Assembly (NCBI GenBank): GCA_964016885.1
Contig: OZ024743.1
Location: 75,447,740-75,511,739 of the forward strand
Direction: 5' to 3'
Source of the DNA: Eledone cirrhosa
Lineage: Eukaryota; Mollusca; Cephalopoda; Octopoda; Eledonidae
Length of the DNA: 64,000 nucleotides
Under the pieces are notes generated by a model. The model did no database searches. It saw only the letters and a list, made by a program, of their open reading frames with translations, and was not told the DNA's origin. The translations under genes and the position numbers were made by a program. Of this stretch, positions 41,648-54,900 are shown piece after piece (within the stretch, counting starts at the first letter, position 1; every line of letters starts with the position of its first letter).

Positions 41648-43178
41648 TATATACCACTGCAATAACTACCACACTACCACTACACTGACATATACCACTG
41701 TAATAACTACCACACTACCACTACACTGACATATACCACTGTAATAACTACCACACTACCACTACACTGACATATACCACTGCAATAACTACCAAACTAC
41801 CACTACAATGACATATACCACTGCAATAACTACCACACTACCACTACACTGACATATACCACTGTAATAACTACCACTACACTGACATATACCACTGTAA
41901 TAACTACCACACTACCACTACACTGACATATACCACTGCAATAACTACCACACTACCACTACACTGACATATACCACTGTAATAACTACCACACTACCAC
42001 TACACTGACACATACCACTGCAATAACTACCACACTACCACTACACTGACATATACCACTGCAATAACTACCACACTACCACTACACTGACATATACCAC
42101 TGCAATAACTACCACACTACCACTACACTGACATATACCACTGCAATAACTACCACACTACCACTACACTGACATATACCACTGCAATAACTACCACACT
42201 ACCACTACACTGACATATACCACTGTAATAACTACCACACTACCACTACACTGACATATACCACTGCAATAACTACCACACTACCACTACAATGACATAT
42301 ACCACTGCAATAACTACCACACTACCACTACACTGACATATACCACTGTAATAACTACCACACTACCACTACAATGACATCTACCACTACAATGACATAT
42401 ACCACTGCAATAACTACCACACTACCACTACACTGACATATACCACTGTAATAACTACTGCAATAACTACCACACTACCACTACAATGACATATACCACT
42501 GCAATAACTACCACACTACCACTACACTGACATATACCACTAATAACTACCACACTACCACTACAATGACATATACCACTGCAATAACTACCACACTACC
42601 ACTACAATGACATATACCACTGCAATAACTACCACACTACCACTACACTGACATATACCACTAATAACTACCACACTACCACTACAATGACATATACCAC
42701 TGTAATAACTACCACACTACCACTGTAATAACTACCACACTACCACTACACTGACATATACCACTGTAATAACTACCACACTACCACTACACTGACATAT
42801 ACCACTGTAATAACTACCACACTACCACTACAATGACATATAGCACTGCAATAACTACCACACTACCACTACAATGACATATAGCACTGCAATAACTACC
42901 ACACTACCACTACACTGACATATACCACTGCAATAACTACCACACTACCACTACAATGACATAGCACTGCAATAACTACCACACTACCACTACACTGACA
43001 TATACCATTGCAATAACTACCACACTACCACTACAATGACATATACCACTGTAATAACTACCACACTATCACTATAATGACATATACCACTGCAATAACT
43101 ATCACATTACCACTACAATGACATATACCACTGTAATAACTACCACAACAATGACATATACCACTGTAATAACTACCA
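41648..43178. repeat. 41-bp minisatellite (about 37 copies)
   Basis: The unit is TACCACTGCAATAACTACCA, CACTACCACTACACTGACAT, A, with CTG/ATG and GCAA/GTAA variants and some deleted units. It starts at a SINE end, suggesting expansion next to or from the SINE. Confidence 0.95.
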
Positions 43179-43199
43179 ATTTATTATTTCTTAGTTTAT

Positions 43200-43545
43200 A
43201 ATAAATATCAGAGATGCCACATGCAGCAACATATTCTCCAGCGGCAACCAGGTGCAGTCTGTGACTAATCCAGGCTCTGCTGCACTTCGAGCTGAGGAGG
43301 GTAAACTCTCCAAATATCGGTCATTCTCCGACAGGTTTGCAGTCGAACCCGTAGCAGTGGAGATTTCTGGTGTCCTTGGCCCTAGGGCCATCTCCCTACT
43401 TACCACCATCAGCACAAACTTGCCTTCCTGCAGGTGTGTGTGAGCCTCACGATCTGGAATGGCTCTTCCAGCGCATCTCCCTCACCATCCTCTAGGGAAA
43501 CGCCTCCTCCATTCTGTCCACCGGGACTGCAGGGTGGCCAGTGTG
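43200..43545 (+). pseudogene. Decayed LINE reverse transcriptase C-terminus (another family)
   Basis: The + strand reads RAEEGKLSKYRSFSDRFAVE, PVAVEISGVLGPRA and, after a shift, WLFQRISLTIL.GNASSILS. This matches the common metazoan LINE end K..KY..L...F.F.P...ET.G.WG, (F)LFQR.S..IQRGNA..IL.T. Several breaks. Confidence 0.7.
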
Positions 43546-43564
43546 TGTGTGCCCCCATTTGCTT

Positions 43565-43735
43565 ATAATAGTGAGAGATGGGGAGAGAGACAGGGGCAGT
43601 GATAGTGGGATTTTGGTTCCATTGTGTTTGGACCTGGTGTATATGTTTATATATTTCACACACACTCAAACTGAGGCAGTGGCAGTGGGACTTTGGTTCC
43701 ATTGTGTATATGTAAATATATATTTACCACACCAC
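43565..43735 (+). repeat. Interspersed repeat shared with 2243-2355
   Basis: GGGGAGAGAGACAGGGGCAG, CATTGTGTTTGGACCTGGTG and ACACACTCAAACTGAGGCAG; the phrase GGTTCCATTGTGT recurs at 43616 and 43697, so the copy is partly duplicated. Confidence 0.5.
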
Positions 43736-43922
43736 AGCTGTATGTATGTAGTTAATTGCAGTCTTTGACACTTCTTTACAAAGGTTTCCCAGTTATATAT
43801 TGAGAAGATTTCTATTGATGGCTAATATTTCTAGAAAATAAAATAAATACATGAGGAGGAAATAATAGAATAAAAATATTGCTAACGACATATTGTTTAT
43901 TTTAGCTCGAAATCAACAGATT
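43736..43922. other. AT-rich spacer
   Basis: No feature recognised. AATAAA-type motifs near 43837 are probably too far from TTC14 to be its poly(A) signal. Confidence 0.4.
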
Positions 43923-44035
43923 TGTTAAAAAGAACCCAACACTCATCATTATCATCATAATCATCACTGTTTTATGTCTGGAAAAAATGGATGTAAAACG
44001 GTGATGATGATGATGAATGTTGGGTTCTTTTAACA
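43923..44035. mobile_element. Palindromic element of two head-to-head LINE tails
   Basis: GTTAAAAAGAACCCAACACT, CATCATTATCATC on the left is the reverse complement of GATGATGATGAATGTTGGGT, TCTTTTAAC on the right. The centre holds CACTGTTTTATGTC and AATGGATGTAAAACGGTG, the tail core in both directions. Confidence 0.78.
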
Positions 44036-44339
44036 AAAACAATAAAAAGAAACAAAAATATTCTACAATTAGCAGATGCAAAAGATCTCATGTTTTGAAA
44101 ATTGATAAAAATCATGAATTATGGATGCAGATCTGGAATTGATGGCTTTTTACCAATATTTATAAAAAATATATTAAAAAATTGTTTATCAAAAGAGAAA
44201 TGTCTAACATTGAAGATAGAACCTCCAAAATGTCATCATTAGTAAAGTATTACAACATTTAGTATAAGAATAGTTTTGGACCAGTTTTTTCTTTGAAGAA
44301 TTTATCTGAACAGTAAACTTTAACCACAGACAAATTAAA

Positions 44340-44985
44340 ATAAACTATTTTATGTGTTATCCACTAAGTCAGGTAGAGAAGTTCAAGTATTTTGGAGCTG
44401 TGTTCACAAGTGATGGAAGGCAGGAGGCTGATTGAAGTGCAAGAGCTGATGCAGTAATGCACCAAATTCAGCATTCTGTAATCAGAAGGGAGGTAGGTGT
44501 AAAGGCCAAACTGGCTACCTTTAATTCGGTATTCGTGCCAGCCCTTACCTATGATCATGAATCTTGGGTTATGACCAAAAGAATAGAATCATGAATACAA
44601 GTGGCCGAAATGAGATCCTCTGAAGGGACTTTGGAGTAACGTTACACGATAAAGTGCGTAACTTGGAGATCAGAGAGGCACTCCAGGTAGAGCAGCTACT
44701 TCTCCAAATTGAGAGATCACATCCCCAATACTATGGGCATGTGGTTAGAATGTCTCTGGAAAGAATCATTGGACAGATTTTATGGGTAAAACTAATCACC
44801 TGAAGACCCAGTGGTGGACCCACGAGCAAAATGGTTGGATAACATTCATGAGCTTGGCTGGTCTCACTTGGGGATCGAGCTGGATCAGTTGGAGACAGTT
44901 GCTTCTGACAGGACCCACTGGTAGAAGTGTTTAAGGATTCTGCTCCCATCACTTTCAGGAATAAGTGGGCGAAGAAGATGTGTTA
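44340..44985 (+). mobile_element. Decayed LINE C-terminus, second LINE family (longest remnant)
   Basis: The + strand shows YLGAVFTSDGRQE-like residues (around 44390), FVPALTYDHESWVMTKRI (around 44535), then ASLERIIGQIL-like and [24 protein letters not shown] parts over several shifts. The order equals the C-terminal third of a LINE. Confidence 0.72.
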
Positions 44986-45011
44986 TCCTAAACTATTTTA
45001 TGTGAGACCAT

Positions 45012-45325
45012 ACATAAGTGCACAGGTTCCTGAACTACCCGGGAGATCAGTAGCTCTAAGTAATGACTTGGTCTATATGGACCCATCCAACCCTGCACTA
45101 TTGACCACACCATCCCACCACTGCTATATCCACTCTCCCCCTATTCTACCAGTCACCGCTTCCCCTTACTCATCACCCTGTCAAATCCCCACACTCACCA
45201 TACACCCATAGCATCATAGCTATCGCCCTCTTCTCCTCCAACTCCACAGTTGGGACTATCATCAACAACCTCTAACCTTAGAGCCACTGATCTCCCGGGT
45301 AGTTCAGGAACCTGTGCACTTATGT
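45012..45325. mobile_element. MITE with 49-bp terminal inverted repeats
   Basis: The left arm 45012-45060 (ACATAAGTGCACAGGTTCCT ... GAGATCAGTAGCTCTAAG) is the reverse complement of 45277-45325 with one mismatch. The interior is about 216 bp, C-rich, with no transposase. Target duplication unclear. Confidence 0.88.
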
Positions 45326-45344
45326 ACGTCTAACCTCTAGTGAT

Positions 45345-45690
45345 GGTGTTACCCAGTAAGGTGGTTGGCGATAGGAAGGGCACTCCAATTGATCTACACA
45401 ATAAATGCATCTATTAAAGTGTTGGTGGTAGGAAGAGGCATCCAGCTGTGGAAAGCCAAATAAAGGGTTGAAAGGACCCTCAAGTTGTGTCAAAGACATG
45501 AGAACTTCTCTAGTGCTGGTGCTATGATAAATGCACTTGGTAGAACGTGGGACTGTATATAAGTGAGATGTAAACCCCTGGCCTGTTTGGGGAGTCAGTA
45601 ACCCCACTTCAGTACTGACTCGGTCCCTGAAAACCCGTCTAACCCTTGCTAGCAGAGAAAGTGGACCTTGAATAATGATGATGATGCTAT
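45345..45690 (+). mobile_element. SINE-like repeat ending in (ATG)n
   Basis: ACCCAGTAAGGTGGTTGGCG, GGAAGGGCACTCCAATTGAT, AACTTCTCTAGTGCTGGTGC and a tail AACCCTTGCTAGCAGAGAAA, GTGGACCTTGAATAATGATG. It shares its end with the LINE tails, as expected of a SINE using that LINE's machinery. Confidence 0.65.
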
Positions 45691-45699
45691 TATATATAT

Positions 45700-45830
45700 A
45701 ACCCATGATTGCATGGAAAAATTGACGTAAAACGGTGATGATATATATATATATTCATCTAACCCATACTAGCATGGGAAAATAGATGTTAAATGATGAT
45801 GAGGATGATATATATATATATATATAACGA
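45700..45830 (+). repeat. Two short LINE/SINE tail ends with TA tracts
   Basis: AACCCATGATTGCATGGAAA, AATTGACGTAAAACGGTGAT and AACCCATACTAGCATGGGAA, AATAGATGTTAAATGATGAT, separated by (TA)n. Confidence 0.75.
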
Positions 45831-45902
45831 AGGAAGTGTGGTAAGATACCAGGTGGACCCTAACGCACCAAAGTACTCGATCTGGGTAGTAGAGTGGGTA
45901 TT

Positions 45903-46020
45903 AGGAAAAGGTTCAGGACCCCGATGGCAGAGCTCTGGCCATTTCGACATCTAGATCTGTGTTCAGATCTAGCTGTCAAAACGGCTGGAGCTCAGCCGTT
46001 GGGGTCCTGACTCTTTTCCT
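45903..46020. mobile_element. Hairpin MITE, 57-nt arms and 4-nt loop
   Basis: The left arm 45903-45959 (AGGAAAAGGTTCAGGACCCC ... CTAGATCTG) pairs with 45964-46020 (CAGATCTAG ... GGGGTCCTGACTCTTTTCCT); loop TGTT. About nine mismatches across 57 positions. Confidence 0.88.
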
Positions 46021-46120
46021 ATAAATATATGTATTATCATCATCATCATCATCGTTTGATATATATATATATATATGTGTATATGCATATGTTCATATTC
46101 TTGTATTCCTATGAGTCTTG

Positions 46121-46262
46121 AACAATAACAGCAGATCTGGAAAGAAGGATACAGGCTATGGAGGTTGGATGCTTCGGAAAGCTCCTCGAAATCACCTACA
46201 GAGAGTACATCGCCAATGAGGAAGTGCGAAACAGAATTTGGGAAGCCATTGGGACAGATGAG
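46121..46262 (+). pseudogene. LINE C-terminal fragment (IQAME...YREY type)
   Basis: One frame reads DLERRIQAMEVGCFGKLLEI, TYREYIANEEVRNRIWEAIG, the C-terminal block of a LINE family distinct from the others here (pattern RIQA.E..C...LL.I.Y..). Surroundings are decayed. Confidence 0.75.
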
Positions 46263-46334
46263 ATGTATATATGCTATTAAATTAGACATGGCCTTGGCCT
46301 ATACTGGCTGAAACCTATCTAAGTTAAGTTTTAT

Positions 46335-46500
46335 ACATATGTAGGTGCAGGCATGACTGTGGTTAGGAAGTTTGCTTCACAACCAAATGGCCTTGAGGTC
46401 TATCTCACTGCATGGGCAAATGTCTTTTATGTTACCCCCGAGTGCCTTGTGAGTGAATTTGGTAGATGGAAACTGCATGAAGTTCATAGTGTGTTGTCAG
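46335..46500 (+). mobile_element. Octopus-type tRNA-derived SINE, diverged
   Basis: TATGTAGGTGCAGGCATGAC, TGTGGTTAGGAAGTTTGCTT, CACAACCAAATGGCCTTGAG, then CTCACTGCATGGGCAAATGT and CCTTGTGAGTGAATTTGGTA, GATGGAAACTG. This order is the familiar cephalopod SINE (head, then TTGGTAGA.GGAAACTG body). Confidence 0.75.
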
Positions 46501-46899
46501 TTTTCGCATCTTAACATTCACTGTTGTGAAGGTAGTGGTGTTTGTTAATATCCCGCGTAAATATAGGCCCTACTTCCGAGTTAAATGTGCAAAGATCTAT
46601 GCCTTAAAAAAAATATAAGGTGAGTGTTGGCATAAGGAAAAGCATCTGGCCATAGAACTTTACCCCCAAAAGTCTTGTTCAAGCCATGAACATAAAACTG
46701 ATGGTGATGAAATGTTTACATACAGATTTATACAGAGAGAAACAAATTTAAGTTAATAATTTAAACTACATACAAAGAAGCTTTAAGTTAGACAGAAAAT
46801 ATCGGCAAGAGAAACTGGGTCATAACATAACCCGGGAGAAAGAAACAATGGAAATATGTTATGTTTGAAGCAAGAGTATTTCTATAGAAAATGCTAGAC
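46501..46899. other. Intergenic, no gene recognised
   Basis: AT-rich; a piece at 46615-46690 (AGGAAAAGCATCTGGCCATA) resembles a SINE/LINE-tail body but is too decayed to assign. Confidence 0.4.
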
Positions 46900-47275
46900 T
46901 TCTTCAATTCGGTATTCATGCCAACCCTTACCTATGGTTATGTATCTTGGATAAAGACCAAATTATATAATCGTGAATACAACTAACCGAAATATAGTTC
47001 CTCCGAAGGGTCTTTGGAGTAATATTATTTCATAAAGTGTATAGCTTGGAGATCAGGTAGTCACTCCAGGTAGAGCCGTTACTTCTCAGAATTGAGAGAT
47101 CACAGCGCCAATACTACGGACATGTGGCTAGAATGTCTCTGGACAGATTTTATGGGCAAAACCAACCGGCAGGAGACCCAGAGCAAGATGGTTGGATAAC
47201 ATCCATCGGCTTGGCTGGTCTCACTTGGAGATCCAGCCGGATCAGTTGGAGACAATTGTTTCTCATTCTGCCAAT
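46900..47275 (+). mobile_element. Decayed LINE C-terminus, second LINE family
   Basis: TTCGGTATTCATGCCAACCC, TTACCTATGGTTATGTATCT and GCCAATACTACGGACATGTG, CAGAGCAAGATGGTTGGATA follow the order of the copies at 34494 and 44515. Confidence 0.7.
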
Positions 47276-47454
47276 CTACTGCCCTATTTAAGACTAACAA
47301 AATAATAAAAACAAAACAACTTGTAATTAATAAATCTATTAAAAATGATTGAAATGAAATGTATTTATTTATATATTTTTATTCATTTGATTCAAAGGAG
47401 AATGAAACGGATATTTTATCTAAAAAAATATTGATTATCCTTATACAAAGCATT

Positions 47455-47605
47455 GAGATATGGGGGTAAATGTGGGGCCATGTGGAGCAAAGTGAGCTGT
47501 GTGGTTAAATGTGGAGCAAAGTGGGTTGTGGGGCAATGTGGGTTTGGGGTTAAATGTGGAGCAAAGTGAGATGTGGAGCAAGTTGGGTTGTAGGGGCAAA
47601 GGAAA
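47455..47605 (+). repeat. G-rich imperfect repeat with a G-quadruplex motif
   Basis: Imperfect units of AATGTGGAGCAAAGTG and variants. Four G-runs at 47523, 47530, 47540 and 47546 with loops of 4, 6 and 3 nt fit the G3N1-7 pattern. Confidence 0.8.
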
Positions 47606-49196
47606 AGTTTTATTGATATAAGTAAAAACAAAACCAACAAACATAAACAACAACAAAAAATATCTGATATGTTGAAACATGGAATGTCTGACAACAGAGT
47701 ACAGTGTCAATATTGTATATGTTAATGTAGACTAGACAGAGTACATAATGTGTTAATGTAGACTAGATAGAGTACATAATGTGTTAATGTAGACTAGATA
47801 GAGTACATAATGTGTTAATGTAGACTAGACAGAGTACATTGTATATGTTAATGTAGACTAGACAGTACATTATATATGTTAATGTAGACTAGACTACATT
47901 ATATATGTTAATGTAGACTAGACAGTACATTATATATGTTAATGTAGACTAGACAGTACATTATATATGTTAATGTAGACTAGACAGAGTACATTGTATA
48001 TGTTAATGTAGACTAGACAGTACATAATGTGTTAATGTAGACTAGACAGAGTACATTGTATATGTTAATGTAGACTAGACAGTACATTATATATGTTAAT
48101 GTAGACTAGACAGAGTACATTATATATGTTAATGTAGACTAGACAGTACATTATATATGTTAATGTAGACTAGACAGAGTACATTATATATGTTAATGTA
48201 GACTTGACAGTACATTATATATGTTAATGTAGACTTGACAGTACATTATATATGTTAATGTAGACTAGACAGAGTACATTATATATGTTAATGTAGACTA
48301 GACAGTACATTATATATGTTAATGTAGACTTGACAGTACATTAGATATGTTAATGTAGACTTGACAGTAAATTATATATGTTAATGTAGACTAGACAGTA
48401 CATTATATATGTTAATGTAGACTTGACAGTACATTATATATGTTAATGTAGACTAGACAGTACATTATATATGTTAATGTAGAATAGACAGTACATTATA
48501 TATGTTAATGTAGACTAGACAGTACATTATATATGTTAATGTAGACTAGACAGTACATTATATATGTTAATGTAGACTTGACAGTACATTATATATGTTA
48601 ATGTAGATTAGACAGTACATTATATATGTTAATGTAGACTTGACAGTACATTATATATGTTAATGTAGACTTGACAGTACATTATATATGTTAATGTAGA
48701 CTAGACAGAGTACATAATATGTGTTAATGTATACTAGACAGAGTACATAATATGTGTTAATGTATACTAGACAGAGTACATTATATATGTTAATGTAGAC
48801 TAGACAGAGTACATAATATGTGTTAATGTATACTAGACAGAGTACATAATATGTGTTAATGTATACTAGACAGAGTACATTATATATGTTAATGTAGACT
48901 AGACAGTACATTATATATGTTAATGTAGACTAGACAGAGTACATTATATATGTTAATGTAGACTTGACAGTACATTATATATGTTAATGTAGACTAGACA
49001 GTACATTATATATAGTTAATGTAGACTAGACAGAGTACATTATATATGTTAATGTAGACTTGACAGTACATTATATATGTTAATGTAGACTTGACAGTAC
49101 ATTATATATGTTAATGTAGACTTGACAGTACATTATATATGTTAATGTAGACTTGACAGTACATTATATATGTTAATGTAGACTAGACAGAGTATG

Positions 49197-49380
49197 TGGA
49201 TTGGTAGTATAGGTAGAGGGTCGGACGCCATGCTTTGACGCAAAGAGTTACGGCCCTTTCCATTCTGAGTTCAAATCCTGCCGAGGTTAACTTTGCCTTT
49301 CATCCTTACGGAGTAGATAAAATAAAGTACCAGTAATACAATGGGTAATTGCTGGCTTTGTGCCAAAAAATAGAAACACT
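49197..49380 (+). mobile_element. SINE in the satellite, copy 1
   Basis: TGGATTGGTAGTATAGGTAG, GAGTTCAAATCCTGCCGAGG, CTTTGCCTTTCATCCTTACG and GTGCCAAAAAATAGAAACAC. It reads GGGTCGGACGCC, where the three other copies read GGGTCAGACGCC. Confidence 0.93.
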
Positions 49381-51780
49381 TATATATGTTAATGTAGACT
49401 AGACAGAGTACATTAGATATGTTAATGTAGACTAGACAGAGTACATTATATATGTTAATGTAGACTAGACAGAGTACATTATATATGTTAATGTAGACTA
49501 GACAGTACATTATATATGTTAATGTAGACTAGACAGTACATTATATATGTTAATGTAGACTAGACAGTACATTATATATGTTAATGTAGACTAGACAAAG
49601 TACATTATATATGTTAATGTAGACTTGACAGAGTACATTATATATGTTAATGTAGACTAGACAGTACATTATATATGTTAATGTAGACTTGACAGTACAT
49701 TATATATGTTAATGTAGACTTGACAGAGTACATTATATATGTTAATGTAGACTAGACAGAGTACATTATATATGTTAATGTAGACTTGACAGAGTACATT
49801 ATATATGTTAATGTAGACTTGACAGAGTACATTATATATGTTAATGTAGACTAGACAGAGTACATTATATATGTTAATGTAGACTAGACAGAGTACATTA
49901 TATATGTTAATGTAGACTACACAGAGTACATTATATATGTTAATGTAGACTAGACAGAGTACATTATATATGTTAATGTAGACTAGACAGTACATTATAT
50001 ATGTTAATGTAGACTTGACAGTACATTATATATGTTAATGTAGACTAGACAGAGTACATTATATATGTTAATGTAGACTAGACAGAGTACATTATATATG
50101 TTAATGTAGACTAGACAGAGTACATTATATATGTTAATGTAGACTAGACAGAGAACATTATATATGTTAATGTAGACTAGACAGAGTACATTATATATGT
50201 TAATGTAGACTAGACAGAGTACATTATATATGTTAATGTAGACTAGACAGAGTACATTATATATGTTAATGTAGACTAGACAGTACATTATATATGGTAA
50301 TGTAGACTAGACAGAGTACATTATATATGTTAATGTAGACTAGACAGTACATTATATATGTTAATGTAGACTAGACAGTACATTATATATGTTAATGTAG
50401 ACTAGACAGTACATTATATATAGTTAATGTAGACTAGACAGTACATTATATATGTTAATGTAGACTTGACAGGACATTATATATGTTAATGTAGACTAGA
50501 CAGTACATTATATATGTTAATGTAGACTAGGCAGTACATTATATATGTTAATGTAGACTAGACAGAGTACATTATATATGTTAATGTAGACTAGACAGAG
50601 TACATTATATATGTTAATGTAGACTAGACAGTACATTATATATGTTAATGTAGACTAGACAGAGTACATTATATATGTTAATGTAGACTTGACAGAGTAC
50701 ATTATATATGTTAATGTAGACTAGACAGTACATTATATATGTTAATGTAGACTTGACAGTACATTAGATATGTTAATGTAGACTTGACAGTAAATTATAT
50801 ATGTTAATGTAGACTAGACAGTACATTATATATGTTAATGTAGACTAGACAGTACATTATATATGTTAATGTAGACTAGACAGTACATTATATATGTTAA
50901 TGTAGACTAGACAGTACATTATATATGTTAATGTAGACTAGACAGTACATTATATATGTTAATGTAGACTTGACAGTACATTATATATGTTAATGTAGAT
51001 TAGACAGTACATTATATATGTTAATGTAGACTTGACAGTACATTATATATGTTAATGTAGACTTGACAGTACATTATATATGTTAATGTAGACTAGACAG
51101 AGTACATAATATGTGTTAATGTATACTAGACAGAGTACATAATATGTGTTAATGTATACTAGACAGAGTACATTATATATGTTAATGTAGACTAGACAGA
51201 GTACATAATATGTGTTAATGTATACTAGACAGAGTACATAATATGTGTTAATGTATACTAGACAGAGTACATTATATATGTTAATGTAGACTAGACAGTA
51301 CATTATATATGTTAATGTAGACTAGACAGAGTACATTATATATGTTAATGTCGACTTGACAGTACATTATATATGTTAATGTAGACTAGACAGTACATTA
51401 TATATAGTTAATGTAGACTAGACAGAGTACATTATATATGTTAATGTAGACTTGACAGTACATTATATATGTTAATGTAGACTAGACAGTACATTATATA
51501 TAGTTAATGTAGACTAGACAGAGTACATTATATATGTTAATGTAGACTTGACAGTACATTATATATGTTAATGTAGACTTGACAGTACATTATATATGTT
51601 AATGTAGACTAGACAGTACATTATATATAGTTAATGTAGACTAGACAGAGTACATTATATATGTTAATGTAGACTTGACAGTACATTATATATGTTAATG
51701 TAGACTTGACAGTACATTATATATGTTAATGTAGACTTGACAGTACATTATATATGTTAATGTAGACTAGACAGAGTATG

Positions 51781-51964
51781 TGGATTGGTAGTATAGGTAG
51801 AGGGTCAGACGCCATGCTTTGACGCAAAGAGTTACGGCCCTTTCCATTCTGAGTTCAAATCCTGCCGAGGTTAACTTTGCCTTTCATCCTTACGGAGTAG
51901 ATAAAATAAAGTACCAGTAATACAATGGGTAATTGCTGGCTTTGTGCCAAAAAATAGAAACACT
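51781..51964 (+). mobile_element. SINE in the satellite, copy 2
   Basis: Same as copies 3 and 4 over its whole length by eye, and preceded by the same monomer order (four TTGAC monomers, then CTAGACAGAGTATG). Confidence 0.93.
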
Positions 51965-54900
51965 TATATATGTTAATGTAGACTAGACAGAGTACATTAG
52001 ATATGTTAATGTAGACTAGACAGAGTACATTATATATGTTAATGTAGACTAGACAGTACATTATATATGTTAATGTAGACTAGACAGTACATTATATATG
52101 TTAATGTAGACTAGACAGTACATTATATATGTTAATGTAGACTAGACAAAGTACATTATATATGTTAATGTAGACTTGACAGAGTACATTATATATGTTA
52201 ATGTAGACTAGACAGTACATTATATATGTTAATGTAGACTTGACAGTACATTATATATGTTAATGTAGACTTGACAGAGTACATTATATATGTTAATGTA
52301 GACTAGACAGAGTACATTATATATGTTAATGTAGACTTGACAGAGTACATTATATATGTTAATGTAGACTTGACAGAGTACATTATATATGTTAATGTAG
52401 ACTAGACAGAGTACATTATATATGTTAATGTAGACTACACAGAGTACATTATATATGTTAATGTAGACTAGACAGAGTACATTATATATGTTAATGTAGA
52501 CTAGACAGTACATTATATATGTTAATGTAGACTTGACAGTACATTATATATGTTAATGTAGACTTGACAGTACATTATATATGTTAATGTAGACTAGACA
52601 GAGTACATTATATATGTTAATGTAGACTAGACAGAGTACATTATATATGTTAATGTAGACTAGACAGAGAACATTATATATGTTAATGTAGACTAGACAG
52701 AGTACATTATATATGTTAATGTAGACTAGACAGAGTACATTATATATGTTAATGTAGACTAGACAGAGTACATTATATATGTTAATGTAGACTAGACAGT
52801 ACATTATATATGGTAATGTAGACTAGACAGTACATTATATATGTTAATGTAGACTAGACAGTACATTATATATAGTTAATGTAGACTAGACAGTACATTA
52901 TATATGTTAATGTAGACTTGACAGTACATTATATATGTTAATGTAGACTAGACAGTACATTATATATGTTAATGTAGACTAGGCAGTACATTATATATGT
53001 TAATGTAGACTAGACAGAGTACATTATATATGTTAATGTAGACTAGACAGAGTACATTATATATGTTAATGTAGACTAGACAGTACATTATATATGTTAA
53101 TGTAGACTAGACAGAGTACATTATATATGTTAATGTAGACTTGACAGAGTACATTATATATGTTAATGTAGACTAGACAGTACATTATATATGTTAATGT
53201 AGACTAGACAGTACATTATATATGTTAATGTAGACTAGACAGTACATTATATATGTTAATGTAGACTAGACAGTACATTATATATGTTAATGTAGACTTG
53301 ACAGTACATTATATATGTTAATGTAGACTAGACAGTACATTATATATAGTTAATGTAGAGTTGACAGTACATTATATATGTTAATGTAGACTAGACAGAG
53401 TACATTATATATGTTAATGTAGACTAGACAGAGTACATTATATATGTTAATGTAGACTAGACAGAGTACATTATATATGTTAATGTAGACTAGACAGAGT
53501 ACATTATATATGTTAATGTAGACTAGACAGTACATTATATATGTTAATGTAGACTAGACAGAGTACATTATATATGTTAATGTAGACTAGACAGTACATT
53601 ATATATGTTAATGTAGACTAGACAGAGAACATTATATATGTTAATGTAGACTAGACAGAGTACATTATATATGTTAATGTAGACTAGACAGAGTACATTA
53701 TATATGTTAATGTAGACTAGACAGAGTACATTATATATGTTAATGTAGACTAGACAGAGTACATTATATATGTTAATGTAGACTTGACAGTACATTATAT
53801 ATGTTAATGTAGACTTGACAGTACATTATATATGTTAATGTAGACTAGACAGTACATTATATATGTTAATGTAGACTAGACAGTACATTATATATGTTAA
53901 TGTAGACTAGACAGAGTACATTATATATGTTAATGTAGACTAGACAGTACATTATATATGTTAATGTAGACTAGACAGTACATTATATATGTTAATGTAG
54001 ACTAGACAGTACATTATATATGTTAATGTAGACTTGACAGTACATTATATATGTTAATGTAGACTAGACAGTACATTATATATGTTAATGTAGACTAGAC
54101 AGAGTACATTATATATGTTAATGTAGACTAGACAGTACATTATATATGGTAATGTAGACTAGACAGAGTACATTATATATGTTAATGTAGACTAGACAGT
54201 ACATTATATATGTTAATGTAGACTAGACAGTACATTATATATGTTAATGTAGACTAGACAGTACATTATATATAGTTAATGTAGACTAGACAGTACATTA
54301 TATATGTTAATGTAGACTTGACAGTACATTATATATGTTAATGTAGACTAGACAGTACATTATATATGTTAATGTAGACTAGGCAGTACATTATATATGT
54401 TAATGTAGACTAGACAGAGTACATTATATATGTTAATGTAGACTAGACAGAGTACATTATATATGTTAATGTAGACTAGACAGTACATTATATATGTTAA
54501 TGTAGACTAGACAGAGTACATTATATATGTTAATGTAGACTTGACAGAGTACATTATATATGTTAATGTAGACTAGACAGTACATTATATATGTTAATGT
54601 AGACTTGACAGTACATTAGATATGTTAATGTAGACTTGACAGTAAATTATATATGTTAATGTAGACTAGACAGTACATTATATATGTTAATGTAGACTAG
54701 ACAGTACATTATATATGTTAATGTAGACTAGACAGTACATTATATATGTTAATGTAGACTAGACAGTACATTATATATGTTAATGTAGACTAGACAGTAC
54801 ATTATATATGTTAATGTAGACTTGACAGTACATTATATATGTTAATGTAGATTAGACAGTACATTATATATGTTAATGTAGACTTGACAGTACATTATAT

